Shown here: positions 32,278-41,555 of the stretch, piece by piece
Numbering within the stretch: the first letter of the stretch is position 1
Layout of the letters: each line of letters opens with the position of its first letter
Assembly: GCF_900163715.1 (NCBI RefSeq)
Contig: NZ_FWFF01000005.1
Coordinates: forward strand, 124,001 to 188,000
DNA: 64,000 nt
Source of the DNA: Brevibacterium yomogidense
GTDB lineage: Bacteria > Actinomycetota > Actinomycetes > Actinomycetales > Brevibacteriaceae
Reading direction: 5' to 3'
The notes under the pieces: generated by a model
Seen by the model: only the letters and a program-made list of their open reading frames with translations
The model's database searches: none
What the model was told of the DNA's origin: nothing
Program-made: the position numbers and the translations under genes

Positions 32278-32841
32278 TCAGCGGGGGGTGTCGTCGAAGC
32301 CGTCGGTGACGACGACCTCGGCGGCGGGGTCCTGCGCACCGCGGTCGGGGAACACCCAGGTGCGGTAGGCCCAGAAGCGGAACACCATCGCCAGGCCGAT
32401 GCCGATGACGTTGGTGGAGATGTTGTAGGAGAGCGGGTCGTGGAGGCCCAGCAGGTACCAGGTGACGCCCAACGGCGCGACCACGATCACCATGCCGATG
32501 AGGTTCACGACGACGAACTTCCACAGTCCCGCGAGGGTGGAACCGGAGTCCCGCTGCCCGTACGTGATGAAGCGGTTGCCCACCCACGCCACGGCCATCG
32601 ACACGATTGTCGAGACGATCTTCGCCTTGATGGGGCTGGCGACCAGGAGCGCGGGGATGCCGAGGAAGCCGAAGAGCAGCAGGTTCGACAGCCCCACGTC
32701 GACGAGGTAGGAGATGCCGCCGACGGAGAGGAAGGAGAGGACCTCGCGGAACAGCCGACGGCGGTCGGCCCAACGCTGCGACCAGGTGACCCGCTGCTCC
32801 TGTGAGGGCGCGCCTGCGGGCTCGCGTCGCCGTTCCAACAT
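32278..32841 (-). CDS. GtrA family membrane protein (lipid-linked sugar flippase)
   Basis: 187 aa with four membrane segments, normal for GtrA: SFLSVGGISYLVDVGLSNLLLF, VSTIVSMAVAWVGNRFITY, FVVVNLIGMVIVVAPLGVTW and IGIGLAMVFRFWAYRTWVFP. The WVGNRFITY and FRFWAYRTWVF signatures are diagnostic. GtrA proteins are thought to move polyprenol-phosphate-sugars across the membrane for glycopolymer decoration. I chose the ATG at 32841 because AGAGGA lies five bases before it; a GTG at 32865 is also possible. A short hydrophilic tail ends the protein. It may supply sugars to the pmt or teichoic-acid pathways. Confidence 0.88.
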   Translation of the reverse strand: MLERRREPAGAPSQEQRVTWSQRWADRRRLFREVLSFLSVGGISYLVDVGLSNLLLFGFLGIPALLVASPIKAKIVSTIVSMAVAWVGNRFITYGQRDSGSTLAGLWKFVVVNLIGMVIVVAPLGVTWYLLGLHDPLSYNISTNVIGIGLAMVFRFWAYRTWVFPDRGAQDPAAEVVVTDGFDDTPR

Positions 32842-32862
32842 CCAAGTCCTCTGTCGTCCGGT

Positions 32863-32908
32863 CACCCGTCGTTCAGTGGGAATCGCCGCGACGAGCGGCT
32901 GACGGGTG
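32863..32908. repeat. Inverted repeat upstream of the gtrA-like gene
   Basis: CACCCGTC (32863-32870) and GACGGGTG (32901-32908) are perfect 8-bp inverted repeats with a 30-base loop. On the minus-strand RNA the promoter-proximal arm pairs with the arm that contains the alternative GTG start (32865), leaving the ATG and its ribosome site just outside. It could terminate transcription from the acyltransferase gene or affect translation. Confidence 0.35.
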
Positions 32909-32964
32909 GATACCGAAGCACTCTACGCCCTGCTGCGGGCGCAGAACACGCGAGGCACGCGGTC

Positions 32965-34023
32965 TCAGCGTCCGTTCCGGGAGTGTTCACGCGGTGTGAC
33001 GAGTGACGCGAACGCGGCCGCTGCCTTCTTGGGCGGAGTCGAGACCACCCAGTGGAGGGGTTTCAGCGACAGCACGAAGGCGATGCCGAACGCGGCGAAG
33101 CCGCAGAGGACGACTGCACCGATCTGGACCGCGTGGCCGTAGCCGCCTGCGAAGAACTCCTCGAGGGCCGGGGCGAGCGCGATGACGACGAAGCCGTGGA
33201 AGAGGTAGACGGACAGTGAGCGCTCGCCCATCACCGTGATGGGTCCCCTCACATCGGGCACTGCCGCGAGCAGCGCGAAGATCGCGAGGAAGGCGATGAG
33301 GGTGAGGCAGGCGCGGATGAGCATCCCCCGCAGATCGGAGACCTCGAGGTGGTCGAAGTTCCCCGATCCGTACAGCCAGCTGTTATCCGTGTCCGCGACG
33401 AACAGCGCGAGCAGCGGCAGGAGCGCCACGACGCATCCGCCGACACGGGTCCAGAGCGGGAAGCCTGCGGTGAAGGCGAGCAGCTTCTTCCCGTACACCT
33501 TGCCCACGACGAAGAACGGCCAGAACACCAGCGTCCGCGAGATGGAGAGGTCCGCTCCCGCGAACGGCAGCACGCCGGCGCAGACGCCGACGACTGCCGA
33601 CACCGCGACGAGCGTCCGGGGGAAGCGCTCGATGAACGGCACGGTGAGGGTCCACCAGATCATGGCGAGGAGGAACCACATGATCCAGTGCGGATCTGTC
33701 CAGCTCCAGGCGAACGCATCACCGACCCATCTCTCCGCCACGTAGTAGAGGGTCTGGAACGCGGCCAGCAGGATCACGAACGTGGCGATCCGCTCGACGA
33801 GGCGCGTCGATTTGGCTGTCACCCCGGCGAGGAAGATGAATGCCGGCATGTGGAATGCGTAGATGACGGTGTAGGCGAGATCCGTCAGCCCGTCGCCGAG
33901 CCCGACGCGGGTCAGCAGATGGCCGAATACCACCAGGATGATGAGGACGCCCTTCGCGACGTCCAGTCTGCTGTCCCTCACTGTTCCGCCGCCCCGCACA
34001 GCGCCCGGCGCTTCAGACGCCAT
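32965..34023 (-). CDS. Acyltransferase 3 family membrane protein (O-acetyltransferase), copy 2
   Basis: 352 aa with about ten membrane segments. The N-terminal RDSRLDVAKGVLIILVVFGHLL carries the family's catalytic-type histidine (VFGHL) and Arg-Asp. AFHMPAFIFLAGVTAKS and the SLSVYLFHGFVV end region are also typical of YfcC/OafA-type acyl_transf_3 proteins such as WTA or capsule O-acetylases. They transfer acetyl groups to surface sugars using cytosolic acetyl-CoA. The listed ATG overlaps the end of the paralogous upstream gene by 11 bases; the GTG at 33981 (start of VRDSRLD) is an alternative. About half of the residues agree with the neighbouring copy. Confidence 0.88.
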   Translation of the reverse strand: MASEAPGAVRGGGTVRDSRLDVAKGVLIILVVFGHLLTRVGLGDGLTDLAYTVIYAFHMPAFIFLAGVTAKSTRLVERIATFVILLAAFQTLYYVAERWVGDAFAWSWTDPHWIMWFLLAMIWWTLTVPFIERFPRTLVAVSAVVGVCAGVLPFAGADLSISRTLVFWPFFVVGKVYGKKLLAFTAGFPLWTRVGGCVVALLPLLALFVADTDNSWLYGSGNFDHLEVSDLRGMLIRACLTLIAFLAIFALLAAVPDVRGPITVMGERSLSVYLFHGFVVIALAPALEEFFAGGYGHAVQIGAVVLCGFAAFGIAFVLSLKPLHWVVSTPPKKAAAAFASLVTPREHSRNGR

Positions 34024-35110
34024 GTCGCGCCGGTTCGCGTGAGAGAGGAGGCTGTTTCCGTGTCGGGACCAGTGAGGTGAGGAAAGTCGCTGCCCGCTTG
34101 GGCGGAGTCGCGACCAGCCAGTGGAGGGGTCGCCGGGAGACGACGAGCGCGATCGCGCCTGCGAGGAATGCGCACACCGCTATTCCGGCGATCTGCACGG
34201 GACGGTCATACCCTGATTCGAAGATCGCAGAGATGGCCGGAGACAGACCGATGACGACGAGACCGTGCAGCAGGAAGATCGACAGCGACCGCTCCCCCAG
34301 CTGTGCGAGTATGCCGGCGGAGTCGGGCACCAGACCGAACAGCGCGACCGTGAGCAGGAGTGCAGTGGCATAGAGCGCCGCACGGATGAGCAGGCCTTCG
34401 AGGCCGGTGGCGTCCAAGTGGTCGTAGCTCCGACTGCTGTAGAGCCACTGCCGGCCGAGGTCGACGGAGAAGAGCAGGACCGGAGGCACAAGCGCCACAG
34501 CACCGATCGCCCACCGTGACAGGCGTGGGAGACGGGGGACCGCGGCGATCATCCGTGCCCCGTACACCTTGCCGAGCACGAAGAACGGCCAATACACGAG
34601 CCCGCGCATCAGGCTGAACTGGTCGTCGTCGACCAGGAGCAGTCCCGCAGCGAGTCCCACAGCGATCGACACCGCGAGGGTGATGCGGGGAAGCCGCTCC
34701 ACGATCGGCACTGTGAGAGTCCACCAGACCATGGCGAGCAGGAACCACAGGATCCAGTGGGGCTCGACCCAGCTCCAGTCGAAGGGGTATCCCACATACC
34801 GCTCCGCAGCGAAGTACACGCATTGGAACACGACCAGCAGGATGACGAACGTGAGGATCCGCTCTGTCATGCGCTTCGCCTTCGCCGTGACTCCGGCCAG
34901 GAGGACGAAGGCAGGCATGTGGAATGCGTAGATCACCGTGAGCAGGAGCCGCACAGCGCCGTCTTCCCAGCCGTTGCTCAGGTCCTCGAGCAGATGGCCG
35001 AACACGACGAGGAGGATCAGGACACCCTTCGCCGCATCGAGGCGGTGATCTCTCGCGTTCATGATCGCGCCCTGCAGACCGATGTCCGACGCATGAGCTC
35101 CGCGGCTCAC
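34013..35110 (-). CDS. Acyltransferase 3 family membrane protein (O-acetyltransferase), copy 1
   Basis: 365 aa paralogue of the next gene, with the same layout: RDHRLDAAKGVLILLVVFGHLL, AFHMPAFVLLAGVTAKA, WFLLAMVWWTLTVPIVERLPR and SLSIFLLHGLVVIGL. Expected to acetylate a teichoic acid or capsule sugar at the membrane. The GTG at 35110 overlaps the stop of the TagF-like fusion gene (GTGA), so it is probably translationally coupled; the ATG at 35062 would give a start aligned with homologues. The tandem pair probably arose by duplication and may act on different hydroxyls or sugars. Confidence 0.88.
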   Translation of the reverse strand: MSRGAHASDIGLQGAIMNARDHRLDAAKGVLILLVVFGHLLEDLSNGWEDGAVRLLLTVIYAFHMPAFVLLAGVTAKAKRMTERILTFVILLVVFQCVYFAAERYVGYPFDWSWVEPHWILWFLLAMVWWTLTVPIVERLPRITLAVSIAVGLAAGLLLVDDDQFSLMRGLVYWPFFVLGKVYGARMIAAVPRLPRLSRWAIGAVALVPPVLLFSVDLGRQWLYSSRSYDHLDATGLEGLLIRAALYATALLLTVALFGLVPDSAGILAQLGERSLSIFLLHGLVVIGLSPAISAIFESGYDRPVQIAGIAVCAFLAGAIALVVSRRPLHWLVATPPKRAATFLTSLVPTRKQPPLSREPARHGV

Positions 35111-37815
35111 GCGCGTCCGAACACCGCGGCCTCGAATTCGCCGACGGCCTCCGCGTTGTATTCGTTCCCGTCGAACGGCTCAGCCTCGATGCCTCCTGCG
35201 AGGAATGCACGCATACCGTCCGCGAGCGCCTCCGCATCGCGCTCGACGATGAGGCCGCCGCTTCCCTCCATCGCGCTCTCAGCCGACCCGAAGCGGGTCG
35301 TGACCACGGGGAGGCCCAGGACGCGGGCCTCCAGGATGACGATCGGCTGTCCCTCGTAATCGCTCGACAGCACGAAGCAGTCGCAGCGGTCCATGACCGC
35401 ATACGGGTTGGAGAGCACACCCGTGAAAGTGACGGAGTCTGCGATGCCGAGCGACGCAGCCAGCGACTTGAGGTCCCCCGCCAACGGTCCGGTTCCGATG
35501 ATCACGAGGCTCGTGTCAGGGTCTTCCGCATGGACTCGGGCGAAAGCCTCGATGAGTCGTGCATGGTTCTTCTCCGGAGAGAGCCTGCCCACTGTGACGA
35601 ACACGCGACCGCTGCCATCACCGAGGAACTCCGACGTGATCTGCTGTCGTGAGGCCTCTCGAACGATGTCCTCGAACGGATAGTGCGCGGCCAGCTGCTC
35701 GATGACGTTCTCCAGATCTCCTGAGACGGTCACCGACTCCGTGACGGCATCGGCGTCCTTCCTGCCGGCTCCCTCGAGGACGCGTGCGACATCGATCGTG
35801 TTGCGTGCGCTGACGAAGCGATCAGAAGGCGCGAAGTACGCGAGGTTCGTCCGGTTGATGCGCGACAGGTCCGGTGACACCGACACGAGGTGGTCGAAGC
35901 CGCGGTACAGGCTGAAGAGGCCGGAGAGATTCTTGAAGTGGGGGCGCTGCCCGTCGACCTCTCGCAGTGCGTCCGCTTCGAGGTCGTTGTGCAGCCAGAT
36001 CGATCTCGTCGAGGCATTGGCGAACAGCATGACCCGCGCCCAGTAGGGCGAGTAACCGCTGAAATCTATCGCGGCGTCGAAGCGGGCATTCCCGAAGAGG
36101 CGACGCCACTCCCAGCTCCAAAGCTCTGAATCCGTCCCCGAAGCGTCTTCGTACGTTCCAGTGACCTCCTCGAGCGCAGACGTGCTTCCCACGAGGTAGT
36201 GCTGGAGGAATCCCCGATCACGGATCACCTGACGCACATGGGGAGGGATCCGCTCCGCGTTCTTCCGCCGGTCGCCGTCGGTCGGACGGTAGTACAGGAC
36301 CGTGACGTCGTATTCCTCGGGGTCGAGGCTGTTGAGCAGGTTGATCGCCGACGACGTGATCCCGTTGGTGATCATTCCACCCAGGTAGATGACGAGTCGG
36401 ACGCGTCCGTCGGACGGTGCGTGCCGCACGTCGGCATCCGTCGTCGACCTCCGACCGAAGACCAGATCGGCTACTCGTGCGCTCGACTGTCCATCCTCAC
36501 GCGCGGTGAAACGTTGTGCCATCTCTCCGTACCGCTGTGATGCGGAGGGGAACGCACCCGCGAGGCCCTCGTCGCCGACGAGGGCCGTGACATGTGCGAC
36601 GAGTTCGTCAGCCGTGGTGGAGACGGGGCCGGGCAGTTCATCCGGCTCCAGGTATATCCCTCGATTCAGCGAGTAGTCGGACGCGTCTGGAAGATGGAAT
36701 GCGATGGGCCGGCCCGTGGCGAGGTAGTCGACGAAGATCGACGAATAGTCGGAGACCAGGAGATCTGCGATCGCGAGCGCTTCGTTTGCGGGCACATCGT
36801 TCGGAATGAGGTACTCAGCGACGTCAGGATCGCCGACCAGCTGGTCGACGACCACCTGGTGTGCTTTGAGCAGGACGACCCAGTCCTGCAGCAGTGGGTG
36901 CTCGCGCAGTCTCCGGATCGTCTCCTTGAGCCTCGCAGCATCAGCTGACGGACGGTAGAAGGACGTTCCCCTCCACGTTGGCGCGAACACGAGGACCTTC
37001 CGGCCCTCTGTCTCAATGCCCTGCTCGGAGAGGATGGCCCGCGCGGCGGCGCCCGCCTCTTCCCCGAACATGTGGTCACAGCGGGGATAGCCCTCCTCGA
37101 GGATCGTCCCCTCGAAGGCATTGGTGAGCCGGTAGCCGGACAGATACATCTGGTCAGTCATGAAGGAGTTCTGCGACAGGAGGAAATCGGCGGACATGAA
37201 GTTGCGCAGCACGTTGCGCGCATCCTTCGCACCGCCGTCCACGTCGTACCCCATCTTCTTCAGGGGCGTGCCGTGCCACGTGTTGAGATACGTCTGCTCT
37301 GGCCTCTTGATGAACTCCGGCGGAAACGTCGCGTTGTTGACTAGGAACTCGTGTGTCTCCAGATCGCGGAAGTAGCGGGCCGACTTGTGCGTGACGAACG
37401 AGACGCGTGGGTGGTCCTTGAACTCCTCCACGACACGCGCGCGCGTCTTCGCGGAGATCACCCACGTGTGCTTCAGGTCTGCGAATCGTGGGTCATCGAG
37501 TACGTGCCGGAAGAGGGCCTCCGGATTGCAGAGCGCACCATTGCCCGAGAATGATTCCCAGAGCACTGTTCGCGTCTTGACCGGAGAGTCGAGCGCGCGT
37601 CGGAACTCGCTGCTCTTGCGCATGTTCGACAGCACCCCGACGTCTCGCCTGAGCCGCTTGCGCCACCCTCGCCTCTCCTCACGCAGGACCCCTGACACCA
37701 CACGAGGAAGTCGATCCATCGCGGTTCGCTTCACTGCAGTGCCGAACTTCTTCCCGGGTCCTGAAACCACCGGTTCACCATCTCTTCCTGTTTCACACGT
37801 AGGCGCGCTGCTCAT
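35107..37815 (-). CDS. Fusion: CDP-glycerol glycerophosphotransferase (TagF-like) + GT4 glycosyltransferase
   Basis: 902 aa. The first ~430 residues are a TagF/TarF-type enzyme that moves glycerol- or ribitol-phosphate from its CDP form to a growing teichoic acid on the inner membrane face: YLNTWHGTPLKKMGYD (catalytic His), FAPTWRGTSFY and LLVSDYSSIFVDYLATGRP. The C-terminal ~450 residues are a GT4 retaining glycosyltransferase: MITNGITSSAINLL, WLHNDLEAD, VFVTVGRLSPEKNHARLIEA and SSDYEGQPIVILEARVLGLPVV. One chain could thus add polyol-phosphate and decorate it with sugar. The ATG at 37815 has GTGGTGA just upstream. Base composition appears lower in GC than in the housekeeping genes. Confidence 0.9.
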   Translation of the reverse strand: MSSAPTCETGRDGEPVVSGPGKKFGTAVKRTAMDRLPRVVSGVLREERRGWRKRLRRDVGVLSNMRKSSEFRRALDSPVKTRTVLWESFSGNGALCNPEALFRHVLDDPRFADLKHTWVISAKTRARVVEEFKDHPRVSFVTHKSARYFRDLETHEFLVNNATFPPEFIKRPEQTYLNTWHGTPLKKMGYDVDGGAKDARNVLRNFMSADFLLSQNSFMTDQMYLSGYRLTNAFEGTILEEGYPRCDHMFGEEAGAAARAILSEQGIETEGRKVLVFAPTWRGTSFYRPSADAARLKETIRRLREHPLLQDWVVLLKAHQVVVDQLVGDPDVAEYLIPNDVPANEALAIADLLVSDYSSIFVDYLATGRPIAFHLPDASDYSLNRGIYLEPDELPGPVSTTADELVAHVTALVGDEGLAGAFPSASQRYGEMAQRFTAREDGQSSARVADLVFGRRSTTDADVRHAPSDGRVRLVIYLGGMITNGITSSAINLLNSLDPEEYDVTVLYYRPTDGDRRKNAERIPPHVRQVIRDRGFLQHYLVGSTSALEEVTGTYEDASGTDSELWSWEWRRLFGNARFDAAIDFSGYSPYWARVMLFANASTRSIWLHNDLEADALREVDGQRPHFKNLSGLFSLYRGFDHLVSVSPDLSRINRTNLAYFAPSDRFVSARNTIDVARVLEGAGRKDADAVTESVTVSGDLENVIEQLAAHYPFEDIVREASRQQITSEFLGDGSGRVFVTVGRLSPEKNHARLIEAFARVHAEDPDTSLVIIGTGPLAGDLKSLAASLGIADSVTFTGVLSNPYAVMDRCDCFVLSSDYEGQPIVILEARVLGLPVVTTRFGSAESAMEGSGGLIVERDAEALADGMRAFLAGGIEAEPFDGNEYNAEAVGEFEAAVFGRA

Positions 37816-37914
37816 TCACCACGCGTTCTTCCCTATGCCACCTGGACACTATGCCAAGTTCACCCGGGAGACAGCCAGGCGTACCGACGACCGCTCAGAA
37901 CGATCTGAAAGGAT

Positions 37915-39663
37915 CTATGCGCTCGCGTACCCGGCGAGCTTCTTCCAGAAGTGGCTGAGATTCGGATGCAGGACGACGTCGTCGAACTGCGTGTCTCCGA
38001 AGATTCGTCGATACTCGCGCTCGTAGATGCGGTCGTAGAGACGGCGCGCTGCTCGGCCCTCTGACTTCGAAGCCTGACCACGGGCGTGATCCTCTTCCTC
38101 GGTCATGCCGAACGTGTAGTTGTTCCTGCACACCACAGAGATGCTGGGACCCAGATCGCGGAGTGCTGCGACGACTGTGTCGTCGCTCGAGACTGACCGC
38201 GCCACAAGCACTGTCACATCGGATACGTCCCTCTGGACTTCGCGCCTGACTCTGGAGAGGAATTCGGCGTTCTCCGCCTCCCCCTCCATACGGCCGCCCC
38301 AGAACACGACACGTCGTCTGGCGCCGATTCCCTGAACAAGCCGAACCGACGAATCATCGCCTCCAAAGAACCACCGGATGACGCGGCTGGACGAGTGGCC
38401 GTCATCGAACGGCGAGAACCGGCTGACGGCGGCCCTGTAGGCAGGTGAGGGCTCCCAGCCGGCGGACAGCCCGTCGGTGATCCCTTCGAGCAGGTCCGCG
38501 ACTGTCAGAGCGATCGTCCCCGGCAGCTCGTCGAGGCTGAGCGTGAGACCACGCGCGGCGCTGTACTTCTCATGGTCGTACACGTAATGGACGATGGGCC
38601 GCCCGAGCGGGAGGAAGTCGAAGAAGATGCTCGAATAGTCGGTGATGAGAAGGTCGCAGAGGGAGAGCAGCAGGTTCGTGTTCGTGTCCGACGGGGGCAC
38701 AACAAGGCCCTTCACGGTGCTGAAGTCTCGATTGCGAGTCATGATGTGGTGGGGCAGGAAGATCGCGTTCACATCGAGGTTCGCCAGCGCCTCCAAGTCG
38801 GTATCGAGGCGCTCGAAATCGAAGTTGTCGCGACCTGCACCGTCTCTCCACGTTGGGGCATAGACGATCGTCCGCTTCCGCGGGTCGAGTCTCAGATGCT
38901 TCCGCAGCCGTTCCTTCTCCGCATCCGTGGCATTCAGCGTGGTATCGATCCGCGGATACCCCACCTCGGCAAGCATGCCGGTATAGGTATGTCGCATCGA
39001 GAATCCCGTGAGGAGCGTCTCCGTCATGAATGAGCACGGGCTCGTCACATGGGTGGCTTGCAGCATGTTCGTCACACTGAGCGAAGCGCCCAGCGGGTTA
39101 TCGGCTGTGCGACCGAGCGTCTTGTAGCCGATGCCGTGCCAGGTGTTCAAATACGCCTGATCTGGCTTGCGGACGAAGTACTCCGGCAGGACGGAGTTCC
39201 CGATGATGTAAGCAGCCCGCGTCAGCAAGTACATGTATTCCCGGGTGTGGCGACGGACGAAGACGACGTCATGGCGGCCCTCGAACCTGGGTGGTATCCG
39301 TTCGTCGCTGCCGACCGACCAGACGTGAAGTCGATCCGCTCCGTAGACGTCGGGACGGGAGAGGATCTCGTCGCAGATCGCATAGGGGCTGTCCATGATC
39401 TTGGCGCCGGACATGCTCTCATAAAAGATTACGGAGGGATGCGAAGGGACTGTCTCGCTGTAGGCGGAATAAACCGCTTTGCGCTGAGCCGGATCCTTGA
39501 TGATCGTCGTCCACGACGCTTCGAGGGCATCCCACCGATGTCGCAATAGCTCGTCCCGCGAGGGCGGGTGGACATCGCCCGTCTCAGCACCGCCGCTTCC
39601 GGCTTTGCTCCTCGTACGCTCACGCAGATCTCGGAGCACCTCATTCACTTGCAGCCGCTCCAT
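37915..39663 (-). CDS. CDP-glycerol:poly(glycerophosphate) glycerophosphotransferase family protein
   Basis: 582 aa TagF-like enzyme. Key motifs: YLNTWHGIGYKTLGRT with the catalytic His, IVYAPTWRDGAG, FLPHHIMTRN and LLITDYSSIFFDFLPLGRPIVHYVYD. Upstream is a DVVFVRRHTREYMYLLTRAAYIIGN stretch typical of the family's N-terminal half. The last ~130 residues (about 445-582) lie outside the usual family limits and resemble nothing I know. Start ATG 39663 with GGGAGG four bases before it. It is separated from the next glycerophosphotransferase gene by 99 bases, so they may form one transcript. Likely a membrane-associated wall-teichoic-acid polymerase. Confidence 0.9.
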   Translation of the reverse strand: MERLQVNEVLRDLRERTRSKAGSGGAETGDVHPPSRDELLRHRWDALEASWTTIIKDPAQRKAVYSAYSETVPSHPSVIFYESMSGAKIMDSPYAICDEILSRPDVYGADRLHVWSVGSDERIPPRFEGRHDVVFVRRHTREYMYLLTRAAYIIGNSVLPEYFVRKPDQAYLNTWHGIGYKTLGRTADNPLGASLSVTNMLQATHVTSPCSFMTETLLTGFSMRHTYTGMLAEVGYPRIDTTLNATDAEKERLRKHLRLDPRKRTIVYAPTWRDGAGRDNFDFERLDTDLEALANLDVNAIFLPHHIMTRNRDFSTVKGLVVPPSDTNTNLLLSLCDLLITDYSSIFFDFLPLGRPIVHYVYDHEKYSAARGLTLSLDELPGTIALTVADLLEGITDGLSAGWEPSPAYRAAVSRFSPFDDGHSSSRVIRWFFGGDDSSVRLVQGIGARRRVVFWGGRMEGEAENAEFLSRVRREVQRDVSDVTVLVARSVSSDDTVVAALRDLGPSISVVCRNNYTFGMTEEEDHARGQASKSEGRAARRLYDRIYEREYRRIFGDTQFDDVVLHPNLSHFWKKLAGYASA

Positions 39664-39718
39664 CGTGCCTCCCGCATTTGTCTTCTGTCATGTGCCGATG
39701 CCCCATTTGTCCCTGCAT

Positions 39719-39738
39719 GCGGACAACTCATTGTCCGC
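39719..39738 (-). terminator. Hairpin between the fhs stop and the TagF-like gene start
   Basis: GCGGACAA-CTCA-TTGTCCGC is a perfect 8-bp stem with a four-base loop, 34 bases after the fhs stop on the minus strand. It lacks a T-tract, as is common for actinobacterial terminators. It is the strongest hairpin I saw in this part of the locus and probably separates fhs from the teichoic acid operon. Confidence 0.5.
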
Positions 39739-39771
39739 CGTCGTCCGGCCCATGTCGAGCATGATGGCCCA

Positions 39772-41493
39772 TCAGAAGAGGCCCGATATCGTCCCGTCCT
39801 CCGCCACATCGATGCGATATGCGGCAGGATCCTTCGGCAGCCCGGGCATCGTCATGATGTCGCCGCAGATCACGACGATGAAGCCTGCGCCTGCGGATAG
39901 GCGGACGTCGCGGACTGTGAGGACGTGACCCTCCGGGGCTCCGCGGAGCGAGGGGTCGGAGCTCAGTGAGTACTGCGTCTTCGCGATGCACACGGGAAGG
40001 TCTCCGTACCCCTCCCGCACGAAGCGGTCGAGCTTCTTCTGCACGGCAGGCGGAACCTCCACCGAACTCGCACGATAGATGCGCGTGGCGATCTGTTCGA
40101 TCTTCTCCACAGAAGAGGATGCGAGGTCGTACGCATGACGCGGGTTCCCGCCCCCGCGCTCTTCGTTCTCCGCCGCGGCTGCGATGACGGCGTCGGCGAG
40201 GTCGAGGCAGCCTTCGCCGCCCTTCGCCCAGTGCTCTGCCGATTCCGCCCGCACGCCGAGCTCAGCGAGATGGGCGATCGCGGCCTCGATCTCCGCGTCC
40301 GTATCTGAGGGGAACCGGTTGAGGCTCACAACCGGGGTGAGTCCGTAGACGTCCTGGAGGACCGTCAGGTGGTGCTCGAGGTTGACCATTCCATCGAGCA
40401 TCGCGTCGACGTTCTCCATCTCCAGGTCGGTCTTGTCGACGCCACCGTGATACTTGAGCGCGCGGACAGTGCCGACCACGCACACGACGTCGGGCCAGAT
40501 CCCGGCGACGCGGCACTTGATGTCGAGGAACTTCTCCGCGCCCAGGTCCGCACCGAAGCCTGCTTCCGTGATCGCCCAGTCCCCCAGCGCCATCGCGGCT
40601 CGGGTGGCGAGCGCACTGTTGCAGCCGTGGGCGATGTTGGCGAACGGTCCGCCATGGATGAACGCGGGAGAGTGCTCGAGGGTCTGGACGAGGTTGGGTG
40701 ACAGCGCGTCGCGCAGGAGCGCCGTCATCGCACCCGCCGCACCGATGTCCTCAACCGTGACGGGGATGCGGTCGCGCGTGTGCGCGACGACGATGCGAGA
40801 CAGTCTGTGCCGGAGGTCCGCGAGGCTCGTGGCCAGGCAGAACACCGCCATGACCTCACTCGCGACGACGATGTCGAAGTGATCTTCGCGTGGCACGCCG
40901 CCGTTGACCCCGCCCAGCCCGATGGTGGTGTTCCGCAGGGCGCGGTCGTTGAGGTCCATGACGCGGTTGATGTGCACCCGGCGGGGGTCGATGTCCAGAG
41001 GGTTCCCGTGGTGCATGTGGTTGTCGAGCATCGTAGCGGCGAGATTGTTCGCCAGAGCGATCGCGTTGAAGTCACCTGTGAAGTGGAGGTTGATGTCCTC
41101 CATCGGGACGACCTGGGCGTAACCACCGCCGGCTGCACCACCCTTCATGCCGAATACCGGCCCCAGGCTGGGTTCGCGCAGCGCCAGCACCGCCTGCCCG
41201 GTAGGGGGCTCGCCCGCCGCCACTCGCCGTCGATTGCGCTCGTTGAGTCCGTCTGCAAGACCGATGCTGGTCGTCGTCTTACCCTCGCCCGCAGGTGTGG
41301 GGCTCATCGCTGTGACGAGTACCAGCCGGCCGGGTGTGCGTTCCTGCTCAGCCTGTTCGAGGACGGGCAACGGCACCTTCGCCTTGGTCCATCCATACGG
41401 GATCAGATCGTCTGCACGCACGCCCATGGCGTCCGCGATCTCCGTGATCCGCTTCAGCGACGCTGCCTGTGCGATCTCCAGATCGATGCTCAT
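39772..41493 (-). CDS. fhs: Formate-tetrahydrofolate ligase
   Basis: 573 aa, close to the family's usual 555-560 aa. It makes 10-formyl-tetrahydrofolate from formate, THF and ATP for purine synthesis and formate recycling. Visible motifs: the P-loop TPAGEGKTTTSIGLADGL, REPSLGPVFGMKGGAAGGG, VEDIGAAGAMTALL, EAGFGADLGAEKF and the C-terminal PICIAKTQYSLS-like segment (here LPVCIAKTQYSLSSD). It ends before a strong hairpin and starts 62 bases after a Nudix-like gene. Nothing links its reaction directly to the surrounding envelope genes. Confidence 0.97.
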   Translation of the reverse strand: MSIDLEIAQAASLKRITEIADAMGVRADDLIPYGWTKAKVPLPVLEQAEQERTPGRLVLVTAMSPTPAGEGKTTTSIGLADGLNERNRRRVAAGEPPTGQAVLALREPSLGPVFGMKGGAAGGGYAQVVPMEDINLHFTGDFNAIALANNLAATMLDNHMHHGNPLDIDPRRVHINRVMDLNDRALRNTTIGLGGVNGGVPREDHFDIVVASEVMAVFCLATSLADLRHRLSRIVVAHTRDRIPVTVEDIGAAGAMTALLRDALSPNLVQTLEHSPAFIHGGPFANIAHGCNSALATRAAMALGDWAITEAGFGADLGAEKFLDIKCRVAGIWPDVVCVVGTVRALKYHGGVDKTDLEMENVDAMLDGMVNLEHHLTVLQDVYGLTPVVSLNRFPSDTDAEIEAAIAHLAELGVRAESAEHWAKGGEGCLDLADAVIAAAAENEERGGGNPRHAYDLASSSVEKIEQIATRIYRASSVEVPPAVQKKLDRFVREGYGDLPVCIAKTQYSLSSDPSLRGAPEGHVLTVRDVRLSAGAGFIVVICGDIMTMPGLPKDPAAYRIDVAEDGTISGLF

Positions 41494-41555
41494 GGTGCCA
41501 TTCTGCCTGAGTTCGAGGACGGGCGCGGGGCGCCTCGCGAAGTTCCGACGACGTC

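Noticed and set aside
32251..32285. A 13-bp direct repeat (CCGGCTCAGCGGG twice) near the end of the GtrA gene
   Set aside because: Short, GC-rich, only two copies; no mobile element or attachment-site context.
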